From assembly GCA_963826695.1 (NCBI GenBank), contig CAWGXZ010000004.1, forward strand, positions 496,001-560,000: 64,000 bases of DNA, written 5' to 3'. The number at the start of each line of letters is the position of its first letter. Positions within the stretch are counted from its first letter, which is position 1. The position numbers and the translations under genes are program-made. Below are positions 8,606-18,141 of this stretch, in pieces. Under the pieces are notes generated by a model. That model was not told where the DNA came from. It saw only the letters and a list, made by a program, of their open reading frames with translations, and searched no databases. This DNA is from CAWGXZ01 sp963826695 (lineage in GTDB: Bacteria > Pseudomonadota > Gammaproteobacteria > Burkholderiales > Burkholderiaceae_C).

Positions 8606-10399
8606 ATGAGAACAACCTACTGCGGCCTCGTCAGCGAGGCGCTGCTCGGCCAGAGCGTCACCCTGATGGGCTGGGCGCACCGCCGTCGCGACCACGGCGG
8701 CGTGATCTTCATCGACCTGCGCGACCGCGAGGGCCTGGTGCAGATCGTCTGCGACCCGGACCGACCCGAGATGTTCGCCCTCGCCGAGGGTGTGCGCAAC
8801 GAGTTCTGCCTGAAGGTGGTCGGCAAGGTGCGGGCGCGGCCTGCCGGAACCGAGAATGCCAGCCTGACCAGTGGCCGCATCGAGGTGCTGTGTCACGAAC
8901 TCGAGGTGCTCAACCCGAGCGTCACGCCGCCGTTCCAGCTCGACGACGACAACCTCTCGGAGACCACCCGCCTGACGCACCGGGTGCTCGACCTGCGCCG
9001 GCCGACGATGCAGAAGAACCTGATGCTGCGCTACCGCGTGGCGATGGCGGTGCGGCGCTTTCTCGACGCCCAGGGTTTCATCGACATCGAGACGCCGACG
9101 CTCACCAAGAGCACGCCCGAAGGCGCACGCGACTACCTGGTGCCGAGCCGCGTCAACGAAGGCATGTTCTTCGCGCTGCCGCAGTCGCCGCAGCTCTTCA
9201 AGCAGCTGCTGATGGTCGCGGGCTTCGACCGCTACTACCAGATCACCAAGTGCTTTCGCGACGAGGACCTGCGCGCCGACCGCCAGCCCGAGTTCACGCA
9301 GATCGACATCGAGACCAGCTTCCTCGGCGAGGACGAGATCCGCGCGATGTTCGAGCGCATGGTGCGCAGCGTCTTCCAGGAAACGATCGGCGTCGAGCTG
9401 CCCGACTTCCCGGTGATGGCGTACGACGAGGCGATGGCCCGCTACGGCTCGGACAAGCCCGACCTGCGCGTTGCGCTCGAACTCACCGAGCTGACCGACG
9501 CCATGGGCAGCGTCGACTTCAAGGTCTTCAGCCAGCCGGCGACGACGCCGGGCGGCCGGGTGGCTGCGCTGCGTGTGCCGCGCGGCGGCGACATGAGCCG
9601 CGGCGAGATCGACGGCTACACCGAGTTCGTCAAGATCTACGGCGCGCGCGGCCTGGCCTGGATCAAGGTCAACGACCTGGCCCGCGGCCGCGAGGGCCTG
9701 CAGTCGCCGATCGTCAAGAACCTGCACGACCAGGCGATTGCCGACATCCTGGCGCGCACCGGCGCGCAGAACGGCGACCTGATCTTCTTCGGCGCCGACA
9801 AGGCCAAGGTGGTCAACGACGCGCTCGGTGCGCTTCGCGCCAAGGTCGGCTCGAGCGAATTCGGTCGCGCCAACGGGCTGTTCGACGACCGCTGGGCGCC
9901 GCTCTGGGTGGTCGACTTCCCGATGTTCGAGTACGACGAGGAGGCGCGCCGCTGGAACGCCGTGCACCATCCCTTCACCGCGCCGAAGGACGGCCACGAG
10001 GACTGGATGGACACCGAGCCCGGCCGTTGCGTTGCCAAGGCCTACGACATGGTCGTCAACGGCTGGGAACTCGGCGGCGGCTCGGTGCGGATCCACCGCG
10101 CCGAAGTCCAGAGCAAGGTCTTCAGCGCGCTCAACATCGACCGCGACGAAGCCCAGCTGAAGTTCGGCTTCCTGCTCGACGCGCTGCAGTACGGCGCGCC
10201 GCCGCACGGCGGCATCGCTTTCGGCCTGGACCGGCTGGTGACGCTGATGACCCGCTCCGACAGCATCCGCGATGTCATCGCCTTCCCGAAGACCCAGCGC
10301 GCGCAGTGTCTGCTGACGCATGCGCCGAGCCCGGTCGACGAGAAGCAGCTTCGCGAGTTGCACATCCGGCTGCGCAATCCGCTGGCTGCTGGGACCTGA
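8606..10399 (+). CDS. aspS: Aspartate--tRNA ligase
   Basis: 597 residues, a bacterial-type class II aminoacyl-tRNA synthetase charging tRNA with Asp. An N-terminal OB-fold anticodon-binding domain starts MRTTYCGLVSEALLGQSVTL. Catalytic motif 2 is in FRDEDLRADRQPEFTQID, the bacterial GAD insertion is in the middle, and motif 3 is GGIAFGLDRLV near the C-terminus. ATG 8606 has CAGGAG five bases upstream. Some bacterial enzymes also charge tRNA-Asn; I cannot decide that here because gatCAB is not in view. Confidence 0.97.
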   Translation: MRTTYCGLVSEALLGQSVTLMGWAHRRRDHGGVIFIDLRDREGLVQIVCDPDRPEMFALAEGVRNEFCLKVVGKVRARPAGTENASLTSGRIEVLCHELEVLNPSVTPPFQLDDDNLSETTRLTHRVLDLRRPTMQKNLMLRYRVAMAVRRFLDAQGFIDIETPTLTKSTPEGARDYLVPSRVNEGMFFALPQSPQLFKQLLMVAGFDRYYQITKCFRDEDLRADRQPEFTQIDIETSFLGEDEIRAMFERMVRSVFQETIGVELPDFPVMAYDEAMARYGSDKPDLRVALELTELTDAMGSVDFKVFSQPATTPGGRVAALRVPRGGDMSRGEIDGYTEFVKIYGARGLAWIKVNDLARGREGLQSPIVKNLHDQAIADILARTGAQNGDLIFFGADKAKVVNDALGALRAKVGSSEFGRANGLFDDRWAPLWVVDFPMFEYDEEARRWNAVHHPFTAPKDGHEDWMDTEPGRCVAKAYDMVVNGWELGGGSVRIHRAEVQSKVFSALNIDRDEAQLKFGFLLDALQYGAPPHGGIAFGLDRLVTLMTRSDSIRDVIAFPKTQRAQCLLTHAPSPVDEKQLRELHIRLRNPLAAGT

Positions 10400-10447
10400 C
10401 TGGCTATGAATGGCTAAAATGGACATTCCCCCTGGGGAGATCCTCCT

Positions 10448-10717
10448 ATGAACGTCACCGCGACTCAAGCCAAGAACCGCTTCGGCCAGGTGCTGGAAGA
10501 GGCACAGCAGCAGCCTGTCGTTATCGAGAAGGCCGGTCGCGCGCATAGCGTGGTGCTGTCGAGTACCCGCTACGAGGCGTTGCTGAGGGCGGAAGCCGGT
10601 GCATCGTTGGACGAGCGGCGGCGGCTCTTCAACGAGCAGTACAGGGAATGGATCGACGAGCAGAACCGGCGCTTTGCTTCGGCAGGCACCTGGAACGAGG
10701 AGTTCCGGCGCTGGTAG
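10448..10717 (+). CDS. Antitoxin with Phd/YefM-like N-terminus and CcdA-like C-terminus
   Basis: 89 residues. Residues 1-45 (MNVTATQAKNRFGQVLEEAQ, VVIEKAGRAHSVVLS) are a Phd/YefM-type DNA-binding and dimerisation domain. Residues about 62-89 (NEQYREWIDEQNRRF, then GTWNEEFRRW) look instead like the toxin-wrapping tail of CcdA, which ends in a similar Gly-x-Phe/Trp-x-(D/N)E-x-R-x-W pattern. The next gene is ccdB-like, so the tail matches its partner and not the usual Doc/YoeB toxins. GGAGATCCTCC precedes the ATG. The pair is inserted between aspS and nudB, which are normally adjacent. Confidence 0.85.
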   Translation: MNVTATQAKNRFGQVLEEAQQQPVVIEKAGRAHSVVLSSTRYEALLRAEAGASLDERRRLFNEQYREWIDEQNRRFASAGTWNEEFRRW

Positions 10718-10733
10718 CCGGCACGCGGCAGAC

Positions 10734-11051
10734 GTGGCGCAGTGGGACGTTTACCCCAATCCGAGCCAGCACTCGCGCGGCGAAATTCCCTTTATCGTCG
10801 ACCTGCAGAGCGATTTGCTCGACACACTCGCCTCGCGGCTTGTTGCACCGCTGGCGCGTACCCGGCTCAGCGCCGGCGGGCTGCCACGCCGGCTCTGCCC
10901 GCAACTGTCGGTCGAGGGGTTGGCGTTGGTGCTGCTGCCGCACGAGATCGGCGCCATCGACGCTCGTCTGCTCAGGCATCCAGTGGCGTCGCTGCGAGCC
11001 CATTCGGCAGCGATTGTCGATGCGCTCGATGCGGTGGTCAGCGGCATCTGA
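10734..11051 (+). CDS. ccdB: CcdB-like type II toxin
   Basis: 105 residues from GTG 10734, 16 bases after the antitoxin gene. The sequence AQWDVYPNPS, IPFIVDLQSDLLDTLASRLV, APLARTRL, LCPQLSVEGLALVLLPHE and the C-terminal DALDAVVSGI follow the CcdB fold order (F-plasmid CcdB has VDVQSD, RMVIPLA and ends in INLMFWGI). CcdB poisons DNA gyrase. The last residue, here GI, is critical in F-CcdB and is kept; the Trp before it is replaced by Ser. The nudB start follows within five bases, so toxin and nudB may share a transcript. Confidence 0.85.
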   Translation: MAQWDVYPNPSQHSRGEIPFIVDLQSDLLDTLASRLVAPLARTRLSAGGLPRRLCPQLSVEGLALVLLPHEIGAIDARLLRHPVASLRAHSAAIVDALDAVVSGI

Positions 11052-11055
11052 GTCG

Positions 11056-11523
11056 ATGAGCCCGCTGCGCCGCTACAAGGTCCCCGAGTCGGTGCTGGTC
11101 GTCGTGCACACCGCCGACCGCGAGGTGCTGCTGATCGAACGCGCCGACTACCCCGGCTTCTGGCAAAGCGTCACCGGCTCGAAGGACACGGCCGGCGAGG
11201 CCACGTCGGCGACCGCGGCACGCGAAGTCGCCGAGGAAACCGGCATCGTCATCGGCAGCGCCGCGGTTCCCGCCAGCGCGTTGCGCGACTGGGGCTTCTC
11301 CAACGTCTACGAGATCTACCCGGTCTGGCGGCACCGCTACGCGGCCGGCGTGACGCACAACACCGAGCATGTCTTCGGCCTGTGCGTGCCGCGCGGCATT
11401 GCGGTGACGCTGTCGCCGCGAGAACACACGGCGCTTGCCTGGCTGCCCTGGCAGGAGGCGGCCGACCGCTGCTTCTCGCCGTCGAATGCCGAGGCGATCC
11501 TGCAGCTGCCGCGCTTCTCATGA
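11056..11523 (+). CDS. nudB: Dihydroneopterin triphosphate diphosphatase NudB
   Basis: 155-residue Nudix hydrolase. The Nudix box GSKDTAGEATSATAAREVAEE continues TGI at residues 41-64 and is complete. The N-terminus YKVPESVLVVVHT and the YPGFWQSVTG and PVWRHRYAAGVTHNTEH segments are typical NudB, the step removing pyrophosphate from dihydroneopterin triphosphate in folate synthesis. It overlaps the next gene by four bases (ATGA). Position after aspS is the standard Burkholderiales arrangement once the toxin-antitoxin pair is removed. Confidence 0.93.
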   Translation: MSPLRRYKVPESVLVVVHTADREVLLIERADYPGFWQSVTGSKDTAGEATSATAAREVAEETGIVIGSAAVPASALRDWGFSNVYEIYPVWRHRYAAGVTHNTEHVFGLCVPRGIAVTLSPREHTALAWLPWQEAADRCFSPSNAEAILQLPRFS

Positions 11524-12308
11524 CGCCCGCCCTGCTCCCAATGCCGCCCGTGGCCGACGGCGCGATGCGCATCGCGACCTACAACATCCACAAGGGCGTG
11601 CGCGGCCTGGGTCCGCAGCGGCGGCTCGAGATCCACAACCTCGAAGCCGGTGTCGCCGCGCTGCAGGCCGACTTCGTCTTCCTGCAGGAAGTGCGCAGCT
11701 TCCACGACCGCGAAGCGCTGCATTTCAAGCGCAGCTCGTTCGGCTGGCCCGAGCAGGGGCAGGCGCATTTCCTGGCGCCCGAAGGCTACGAGGTCGCCTA
11801 TCACACCAACGCCGTGACCCGCGGCGGCGAGCACGGCAATGCGCTGCTGTCGCGCTGGCCGCTCGGCGAGACCGGCCACCACGACGTTTCCGACCACCGC
11901 TTCGAGCAGCGCGGCCTGCTCCACGTGACGGCGCACTGCCAGGGGCGCACGCTGCACCTCATCGTCGCCCACCTCGGGCTGATGCACCGCGGCCGGGTGC
12001 GCCAGGTGGCGCGAATCGCCCGCTTCATCGACGCCAACGTGCCCGCCGGCGAGTCGCTGATCGTTGCCGGCGACTTCAACGACTGGGGTGAGCGGCTCGA
12101 CGGCTCGATGCGCGAGATGGGCCTGGCGCGTGCGCGGGCCGACGGCGGGCCGGCGGTGCGCACCTTCCCGTCGAGCGCGCCGGTGTTCACGCTCGACCGC
12201 ATCTACACGCGCGGCTTTCGCTGCGTCGACAGCTTTGCGCCGCGCGGCAGGGCCTGGGCCCGCATGTCCGACCACCTGCCGCTCGTTGCCGAGCTGGTGC
12301 CGGGCTGA
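11520..12308 (+). CDS. Endonuclease/exonuclease/phosphatase family protein
   Basis: 262 residues with the DNase I-like fold: ATYNIHKGV near 18 (metal-binding Asn), FLQEVRS near 58 (Glu ligand), VAHLGL, AGDFNDW near 182, and MSDHLPLVAEL at the C-terminus (catalytic Asp-His). All catalytic positions are present. No signal peptide is evident. Orthologues sit between nudB and clsB in Burkholderiales. The substrate is not known; the pairing with a cardiolipin synthase hints at lipid headgroup chemistry, but that is inference. Confidence 0.9.
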   Translation: MTPALLPMPPVADGAMRIATYNIHKGVRGLGPQRRLEIHNLEAGVAALQADFVFLQEVRSFHDREALHFKRSSFGWPEQGQAHFLAPEGYEVAYHTNAVTRGGEHGNALLSRWPLGETGHHDVSDHRFEQRGLLHVTAHCQGRTLHLIVAHLGLMHRGRVRQVARIARFIDANVPAGESLIVAGDFNDWGERLDGSMREMGLARARADGGPAVRTFPSSAPVFTLDRIYTRGFRCVDSFAPRGRAWARMSDHLPLVAELVPG

Positions 12309-12313
12309 CCGGC

Positions 12314-13651
12314 GTGGCACGGTCCCGTCGCAAGCCGGTGCGGCCGCGCGGCGACGCGGTCATCGCCGAGGAGGATGCCGACGGCTTCGCCAGCCTCGGC
12401 CAGGTCGTGCGGCACCCGGTCTACAGCGGCGGCAACCAGGTCCGGTTGCTGCAGGGCGGCGACGATCTCTTCCCGGCGATGCAGGCCGCGATCGATGCCG
12501 CGCAACATGAGGTGTGGCTCGCCACCTACATCTTCCACGACGACGCCACCGCGCTGGCCATGGTGGCCACGCTGCAGGCCGCTGCGGCGCGCGGCGTGCG
12601 GGTGCATGTCGTGGTCGACGGCTTCGGCTCGAAGGGATCGCTGCCCACGCTGCGCGAGCACATGCCCGATGGCGGCGCGGTGGCACTGGCCGTGTTCCGG
12701 CCGCTGCATCGCTGGTGGTCATGGTTGCAGCCGGGGCAGCTGCGCCGCCTGCACCAGAAGGTCTGCGTGGTCGACCACCAGGTGGCCTTCGTCGGCGGCA
12801 TCAACGTCATCGACGACCGGCTCGACCTGCGCCACGGCGTCTCCGAGCTGCCGCGGCTCGACTTTGCGGTGCAGCTGAACGGGCCGGTCGTCGATCCGGT
12901 CGAGCAGTCGGTGCGGGCCGTCTGGACGCGGGCCTGGCTGGGCCATGATTTCCGCGACGAGCTGGTCGCGCTGGCGCGCAGCAACGCCCCCCTCCTGCGG
13001 CTGCGGCGGCTTGCCGGGCAGCTGCGCATGCCCGGCAATCGTGGCCGGCGTGACACGGTGCGGGCGCTGCCGCCGGTGCGCTGCGCCTTCGTGCTGCGCG
13101 ACAACCTGCGCCAGCGCCGCACCATCGAGCGCAGCTACATCGCGGCGTTGCGCGGCGCGCACGAGCGCATCGACCTCGTGGCCTCGTATTTCTATCCGGG
13201 CCGCGCCTTCCGGGTGGCGCTGCGCAAGGCGGCGCAGCGCGGCGTGCGGGTGCGGCTGCTGCTGCAGGGCAAGCTCGACTACCGCATCGCCGGCATGGCG
13301 GCGCGGGCGCTCTACGACGAGCTGCTCGGCCACGGCGTGCGCATCTACGAATACACCCCGGCCTATCTGCACGCCAAGATCGCGCTGGTCGACGACGACT
13401 GGGCCACCGTCGGCAGCAGCAACATCGACCCGCTCTCGCTGCTGCTCAACATCGAGGCCAACGTGCTGGTGCGCGACGCCGCCTTCAACCGCGAGCTCGC
13501 CGAGCGCTTCGACCTGGCGCTGGCGACCTCGCAGGAGATCGACCCGCGTTCACTGCGCCAGCAGGGCCTGCTCGGCGCGGCGCGGCGCGCCTTCGTGGCC
13601 TGGGTGGCCTATGTCTACCTGCGCCTGGCCGGCGCGCCGGGGCGGTACTGA
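12314..13651 (+). CDS. clsB: Cardiolipin synthase ClsB
   Basis: 445-residue phospholipase-D superfamily enzyme making cardiolipin. It has two HKD motifs: HQKVCVVD near residue 146 and HAKIALVDDDWATVGSSN near 353. There is no N-terminal transmembrane pair, as in ClsB rather than ClsA. The GTG start is five bases after the preceding stop. The stop overlaps by one base with the ATG of the exonuclease gene downstream, so the repair genes may ride on this operon. Confidence 0.93.
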   Translation: MARSRRKPVRPRGDAVIAEEDADGFASLGQVVRHPVYSGGNQVRLLQGGDDLFPAMQAAIDAAQHEVWLATYIFHDDATALAMVATLQAAAARGVRVHVVVDGFGSKGSLPTLREHMPDGGAVALAVFRPLHRWWSWLQPGQLRRLHQKVCVVDHQVAFVGGINVIDDRLDLRHGVSELPRLDFAVQLNGPVVDPVEQSVRAVWTRAWLGHDFRDELVALARSNAPLLRLRRLAGQLRMPGNRGRRDTVRALPPVRCAFVLRDNLRQRRTIERSYIAALRGAHERIDLVASYFYPGRAFRVALRKAAQRGVRVRLLLQGKLDYRIAGMAARALYDELLGHGVRIYEYTPAYLHAKIALVDDDWATVGSSNIDPLSLLLNIEANVLVRDAAFNRELAERFDLALATSQEIDPRSLRQQGLLGAARRAFVAWVAYVYLRLAGAPGRY

Positions 13652-14944
13652 TGGGCTTCTGGGGAACCGCGCCGAGCGCCGCTGCCGAAGCGGCGCTGCA
13701 GCAGGCGATCCGCCGCGGCGACCTCGTCGTCGAGACGCCGAGCGGCCTGTACTGCCCGCCCGGCGACTTCTACATCGACCCCTGGCGGCCGGTCGCCCGC
13801 GCCGTGATCACCCACGCGCACGCGGACCATGCGCGCACCGGCCATGGGCACTACCTGGCCGAGGCGTCCTCGGCCGGCATCCTGCGGTGCGCGGCTCGGA
13901 AAAATCACCCTGCAGACGCTCGCCTACGGCGAGGAGATCGTCCACCACGGCGTGCGCCTCAGCCTGCATCCCGCCGGGCATGTGCTCGGCTCGGCGCAGG
14001 TGCGGCTCGAGCATGGCGGACGCGTCTGGGTGGCGTCGGGCGACTATTTCGTCAGCGGCGCTGGCGCCGGGGAAAGCAATCCGAGCTGCCTGCCGTTCGA
14101 GCCGGTGCGCTGCGACTGCTTCATCACCGAGAGCACCTTCGGCCTGCCGATCTACCGCTGGCAGCCGCAGCGCGAGATCTATGCCTCGATCGACGCCTGG
14201 TGGCAGGCCAACGCCGCCGCCGGCCGGGCCAGCCTGCTGCTCGGCTACAGCTTCGGCAAGGCGCAGCGCATCCTCGCCGGCATCGACGCGACCATCGGCC
14301 CGATCGTCGTGCACGGCGCGGTGCAGCCGCTCAACGACGCCTACCGCGCCGCGGGCGTGCCGCTGCCGCCGACGCAGCGCGTCGTCGACGTAGAGGACAA
14401 GTCGCTGTTCCGGCGCGCGCTGGTGATCGCGCCGCCGGCGGCCGCCAGCAGCACCTGGTCGCGCCGCTTCGGCGAGCACGTCGACGCCTTTGCCAGCGGC
14501 TGGATGCAGCTGCGCGGTGCGCGCCGGCGGCGCGGCGTCGACCGCGGCTTCGTGCTCAGCGACCACGCCGACTGGCCCGGGCTGCAGCGGGCGATCGCGG
14601 CCACCGGCGCCGAGCGGGTGATCGTCACCCACGGCTACGAGGCGGTGATGGTGCGCTGGCTGCAGCAGCAGGGGCTCGAAGCCGGATCGTTCAACACCGA
14701 ATACGGCGACCAGGACGACGAGTCGGCGGCTGCCGCGCACGGCGAGGCGGCGCCCGAGGCGCAGGAAGGGGACCCGCCGCTTGCGCCGCAGGAAGCCACC
14801 GACGCGGCGCTCGCCGACGCGCTGCCCGGTGCACCGGGCGCCGGGCAGGGCGCCCGCGCTGCCGACAGCGACACCGGCGACGGCGCCCATGGCAGCGATG
14901 GCGAGGGTGGCGGCACGCGCAGCGGCTCCGGGTCCGCGCGATGA
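13651..14944 (+). pseudogene. Ligase-associated DNA exonuclease (MBL fold), one frameshift
   Basis: Metallo-beta-lactamase/beta-CASP-type exonuclease of the LigC-Lhr DNA-damage module. The metal motif THAHADH is at residues 54-60. After ILRCA the frame breaks near 13886: removing one G from CTGCGGTGCGCGG gives LRARLGK, which joins the downstream frame (ITLQTLAYGEEI ... SGDYF ... ESTFGLPIYRW ... GFVLSDHADW ... THGYE). Everything else is intact. The C-terminal about 80 residues after FNTEYGDQDDE form an acidic Ala/Gly-rich tail not seen in most homologues I know. It overlaps the ligase gene by four bases. Confidence 0.85.
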
Positions 14945-16640
14945 AGCGCTTCGCCCAGCTCTACACCGAGCTCGACACCACCAACTCGACCGCCGAGAAG
15001 GTGGCTGCGCTGAAGCGCTACTTCCTGCAGGCCGAGCCTGCGGATGCGGCCTGGGCGGTGTACTTCCTCGCCGGCGGCAAGCCGCGGCAGGTCGTGCCGC
15101 CCGGCCAGCTGCGCGGCCTGGCCAGCCGGCTCGCCGGCATCGACGACTGGTTGTTCGACGAGTGCTACCAGGCGGTCGGCGACCTGGCCGAGACGATCGC
15201 GCTGATCCTGCCGCCGCCGAGCCACCCGAGCGACGTCGGCCTCGCCAGTGGCTCGAGGAGCGTCTGCTGCCGCTGCGCGGCGCGCCGCCCGAGGCGCAGG
15301 CGACGCAGCATCGCCGCCTACTGGGACGAGCTGTCGACCGACGGCCGCTTCCTGCTGGCCAAGCTGATCGGCGGCGGCTTCCGTGTCGGCGTCAGCAAGC
15401 TGCTGGTGCAGCGCGCGCTGGCCGAGGTGGCCGGGCTCGACCCCAAGCGCGTCGCCGAGCGGATGATGGGCTACACCGACAAGACGGCGCGCCCCGACCG
15501 CCGCGGCCTATGCCGCGCTGATCTCGGGCGACGCCGACGCCAGCCGTGCCGGCCAGCCCTATCCCTTCTTCCTGGCGCACCAGCTCGACCTGCCGCTCGA
15601 GGAAATCGCGAACCGGCTCGGCTCGCCCGCCGACTGGCTGGTCGAATGGAAGTACGACGGCATCCGCGCCCAGGTGGTGCGTCGCCAGCAGCAGGTCTGG
15701 GTCTGGACCCGCGGCGAGGAGCTGGCGACCGACCGCTTTCCCGAAGTCGTCGCGATCGCCGAGCGGCTGCCCGACGGCGCCGTGCTCGACGGCGAGATCG
15801 TCGTCTGGAAGGACGGCCGGCCGGCGCCGTTCAACCTGCTGCAGCAGCGCATCGGCCGCAAGCTGCTGACCAAGAAGGTGCTTGCCGACGCGCCGGTCGA
15901 CTTCATCGCCTACGACATCCTTTGCTGGCAGGACATCGACCTGCGCAGCCGCACGCAGGCCGAGCGCCGAGCGCTGCTCGAAGCAGGTTGCTGCGGACCA
16001 CGATTTGCGGCTCTCGCCGGTCGAGGTGCGTGGCGACTGGGCCGAGCTCGCGGTGCTGCGCGAGGAGTCGCGCGGCCGCGGTGTCGAGGGCTTCATGCTC
16101 AAGCACCGCGACGCGCACTACGGCAGCGGCCGGCGCAAGCAGGAGGGCATCGTCGCCGGCACCTGGTGGAAGTGGAAGATCGAGCCCTACGCCGCGGACG
16201 CGGTGCTGATCTACGCCCAGGCCGGCCACGGCCGCCGCGCCAGCGTCTACACCGACTACACCTTTGCCGTCTGGAACCGCCAGCCCGCCGATGCAGCCGA
16301 GGCGCAGGCGGTGGTCGAGGCGATCGCCGCCGGCCGGCCCGCCGAGCCCGGCGCGCTGCAGCTGGTGCCGTTCGCCAAGGCCTACAGCGGCCTGACCGAC
16401 GCCGAATTCGCCCGGATCGACCGCGTCATCCGCCAGACCACGCTCGAGAAGTTCGGCCCGGTGCGCAGCGTCCGGCCGCAGCTGGTGTTCGAGCTCGGCT
16501 TCGAAGGCATCAACCGCAGCCCGCGCCACAAGAGCGGCATCGCCGTGCGCTTCCCGCGCATGCTGCGCATCCGCGACGACAAGCCGCTGCACGAGGCCGA
16601 TACCCTGCAGATGCTGGAAGGATTGCTCGGCGCAGGCTGA
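14941..16640 (+). pseudogene. Ligase-associated ATP-dependent DNA ligase (cisplatin damage response type), four frameshifts
   Basis: The start MKRFAQLYTELDTTNSTAEKV and an N-terminal helical DNA-binding domain lead to the adenylation site EWKYDGIRAQ (Lys nucleophile, about 15650), DGEIVVWKDG, GFMLKHRDAHY and motif V WWKWKIEPY. An OB domain closes the protein (LEKFGPVRSVRPQLVFELGFEGI). Frame breaks lie near 15246 (one base missing), 15319 (one extra), 15499 (one extra) and 15983 (one extra). Correcting each restores family sequence, for example QHRRYWDELST and ALLEQVAADHD. Corrected length is about 566 residues. The cognate helicase lies far away at 33050-35614. Confidence 0.85.
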
Positions 16641-16681
16641 GCAGCCCGTGCCGGCTGCGCATCGGCTGTCAAACTCGCGCC

Positions 16682-16963
16682 ATGCCCCGCCCCGCATCCC
16701 CACCCGAACGCAAGCGCGATCCGCTTCATGGCATCACGCTCGAGGCGATGGTCACGGCCTTGCACGCGCATTACGGATGGCCAGGCCTTGCCGAGCGCAT
16801 TCCGCTGCGTTGCTTTGCCAGCGACCCGAGCGTGGCGTCGAGCCTGAAGTTCCTGCGCCGCACGCCGTGGGCGCGCGAAAAGGTCGAAAGCCTCTACGGC
16901 TTCATGCTGCGCGAGGTCCGGCGCAACCCGGCCGCCGGGGGGGACGAGAGCAGCGTCGACTGA
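16682..16963 (+). CDS. VF530 family DNA-binding protein
   Basis: 93 residues. The core KRDPLHGITLEAMVTALHAH, YGWPGLAERIPLRCF and DPSVASSLKFLRRTPWARE is the VF530 (DUF2132) domain, a small helical fold reported to bind DNA. Family length is 70-95 residues, so this is complete. The ATG at 16682 begins just before the conserved part. It is 41 bases after the ligase gene. A link to repair is only suggested by location. Confidence 0.9.
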   Translation: MPRPASPPERKRDPLHGITLEAMVTALHAHYGWPGLAERIPLRCFASDPSVASSLKFLRRTPWAREKVESLYGFMLREVRRNPAAGGDESSVD

Positions 16964-17010
16964 GCCGTCGCGACGGCCGATAACGACAACAACAGGGAGA
17001 CACGGCGCAC

Positions 17011-18084
17011 ATGTGGATCGAGATGCTGACGGGTTCGGGTGGCCTGCTGATCGTGGCCACCGCGATACCCTTTTTCCGCCTTCAGCACTGGTGGGTGCGG
17101 GTGTTCGACTTTCCGCGCCTGCAGGTCGCCGGCGGACTTGCGCTGGTGCTGCTGCTGCATCTCGCGTTGGTCGCACCGTCGTGGCTGGCGCACGGCTTTC
17201 ACGCACTGCTCTTGTTGAGCCTGCTGGCGCAGGCGCGGCGCATGGTGTGGTTCACACGCCTGGTGCGCACGCAGGTCCAGCAGAGCCGGACACCGGAGCC
17301 GAAGAACGGCATTCAACTGATGTTTGCCAACGTGTTGCAGACCAACCGCAATGCCGGCGCCCTGCGCGGGCTGATTCGGGAGGTGGACCCCGATCTCGTT
17401 CTTGTGCTCGAGACCGACGCCTGGTGGCAAGGCGAGCTTGCGGCCCTGACCGAAAGCCATCCGCACAGCCTGCAGCAGCCGCAGGACAACACCTACGGCA
17501 TGCTGCTGTTTTCCCGTATTCCGCTGATCGACCCCGAGGTGTCGTTCCTCATCGAGCCCGACGTGCCGTCGTTCCACTTCCAGGTGAGGCTCGGATCGGG
17601 CAAGGCGATCCAGATGCATTGCCTGCATCCGCGACCACCGGCACCGGCCGAAAGCGACAGCTCGGCGCCGCGCGATGCCGAGTTGCTGATCGTCGGCCGT
17701 GCGATCAAGAAGGACCCCATGCCGGTGATCGTGATGGGCGACCTGAACGACGTGGCCTGGTCACACACCAGCGAGCTGTTCCGCAAGATCAGCGGCCTGC
17801 TCGACCCGCGGGTCGGCCGCGGCTTCTTCAACACCTTCAACGCCAAGCACTGGTGGATCCGATTTCCGCTCGACCACTTCTTCCATTCGAACGACTTTCG
17901 CCTGGTCGAGTTTCGCCGGCTCGCGCGCTTCGGCTCGGACCACTTCCCGGTCTACATCCACCTGAGCCACGAGCCCGAGGCAGAAATCGAACAACCCGAG
18001 CTCCACGCAGACGCCGATGAGCAGTGCGAAGCCCGCGAGAAGATTGCCGAAGTGGCACCGGCGGGCGCGTCGATGCCGACGTAG
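17011..18084 (+). CDS. Membrane-anchored endonuclease/exonuclease/phosphatase-fold protein
   Basis: 357 residues. Two or three membrane helices occupy residues about 5-25, 38-58 and 60-78 (VAGGLALVLLLHLALVAP). The DNase I-like domain follows: MFANVLQTNRN, VLVLETDAWW, VMGDLNDVAW, a PLDHFFHS strand and FGSDHFPVYIHL. The layout resembles YafD-type proteins, probably acting at the inner membrane's outer face. The C-terminus is Glu/Ala-rich. GGGAGACACGGCGCAC precedes the ATG, giving a reasonable ribosome site. The substrate is unknown. Confidence 0.85.
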   Translation: MWIEMLTGSGGLLIVATAIPFFRLQHWWVRVFDFPRLQVAGGLALVLLLHLALVAPSWLAHGFHALLLLSLLAQARRMVWFTRLVRTQVQQSRTPEPKNGIQLMFANVLQTNRNAGALRGLIREVDPDLVLVLETDAWWQGELAALTESHPHSLQQPQDNTYGMLLFSRIPLIDPEVSFLIEPDVPSFHFQVRLGSGKAIQMHCLHPRPPAPAESDSSAPRDAELLIVGRAIKKDPMPVIVMGDLNDVAWSHTSELFRKISGLLDPRVGRGFFNTFNAKHWWIRFPLDHFFHSNDFRLVEFRRLARFGSDHFPVYIHLSHEPEAEIEQPELHADADEQCEAREKIAEVAPAGASMPT

Positions 18085-18101
18085 CGGGAAGCGGCGTGCC
18101 G

Positions 18102-18127
18102 AGCCGGCCTTGCTAACGGGGCCGGCT
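18102..18127. terminator. Hairpin between convergent genes
   Basis: An 8-bp perfect stem (AGCCGGCC/GGCCGGCT) with a 10-base loop lies between the convergent nuclease-fold gene and MBL hydrolase gene. There is no T-run. Role as a two-way terminator is inferred from its position. Confidence 0.4.
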
Positions 18128-18141
18128 GGCGCGAACGCCGG

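Noticed and set aside
13651..16640. Phase variation as an explanation of the exonuclease and ligase frameshifts
   Set aside because: There are no long homopolymers or short tandem repeats at the break points, and four breaks in one gene would not give an on/off switch.
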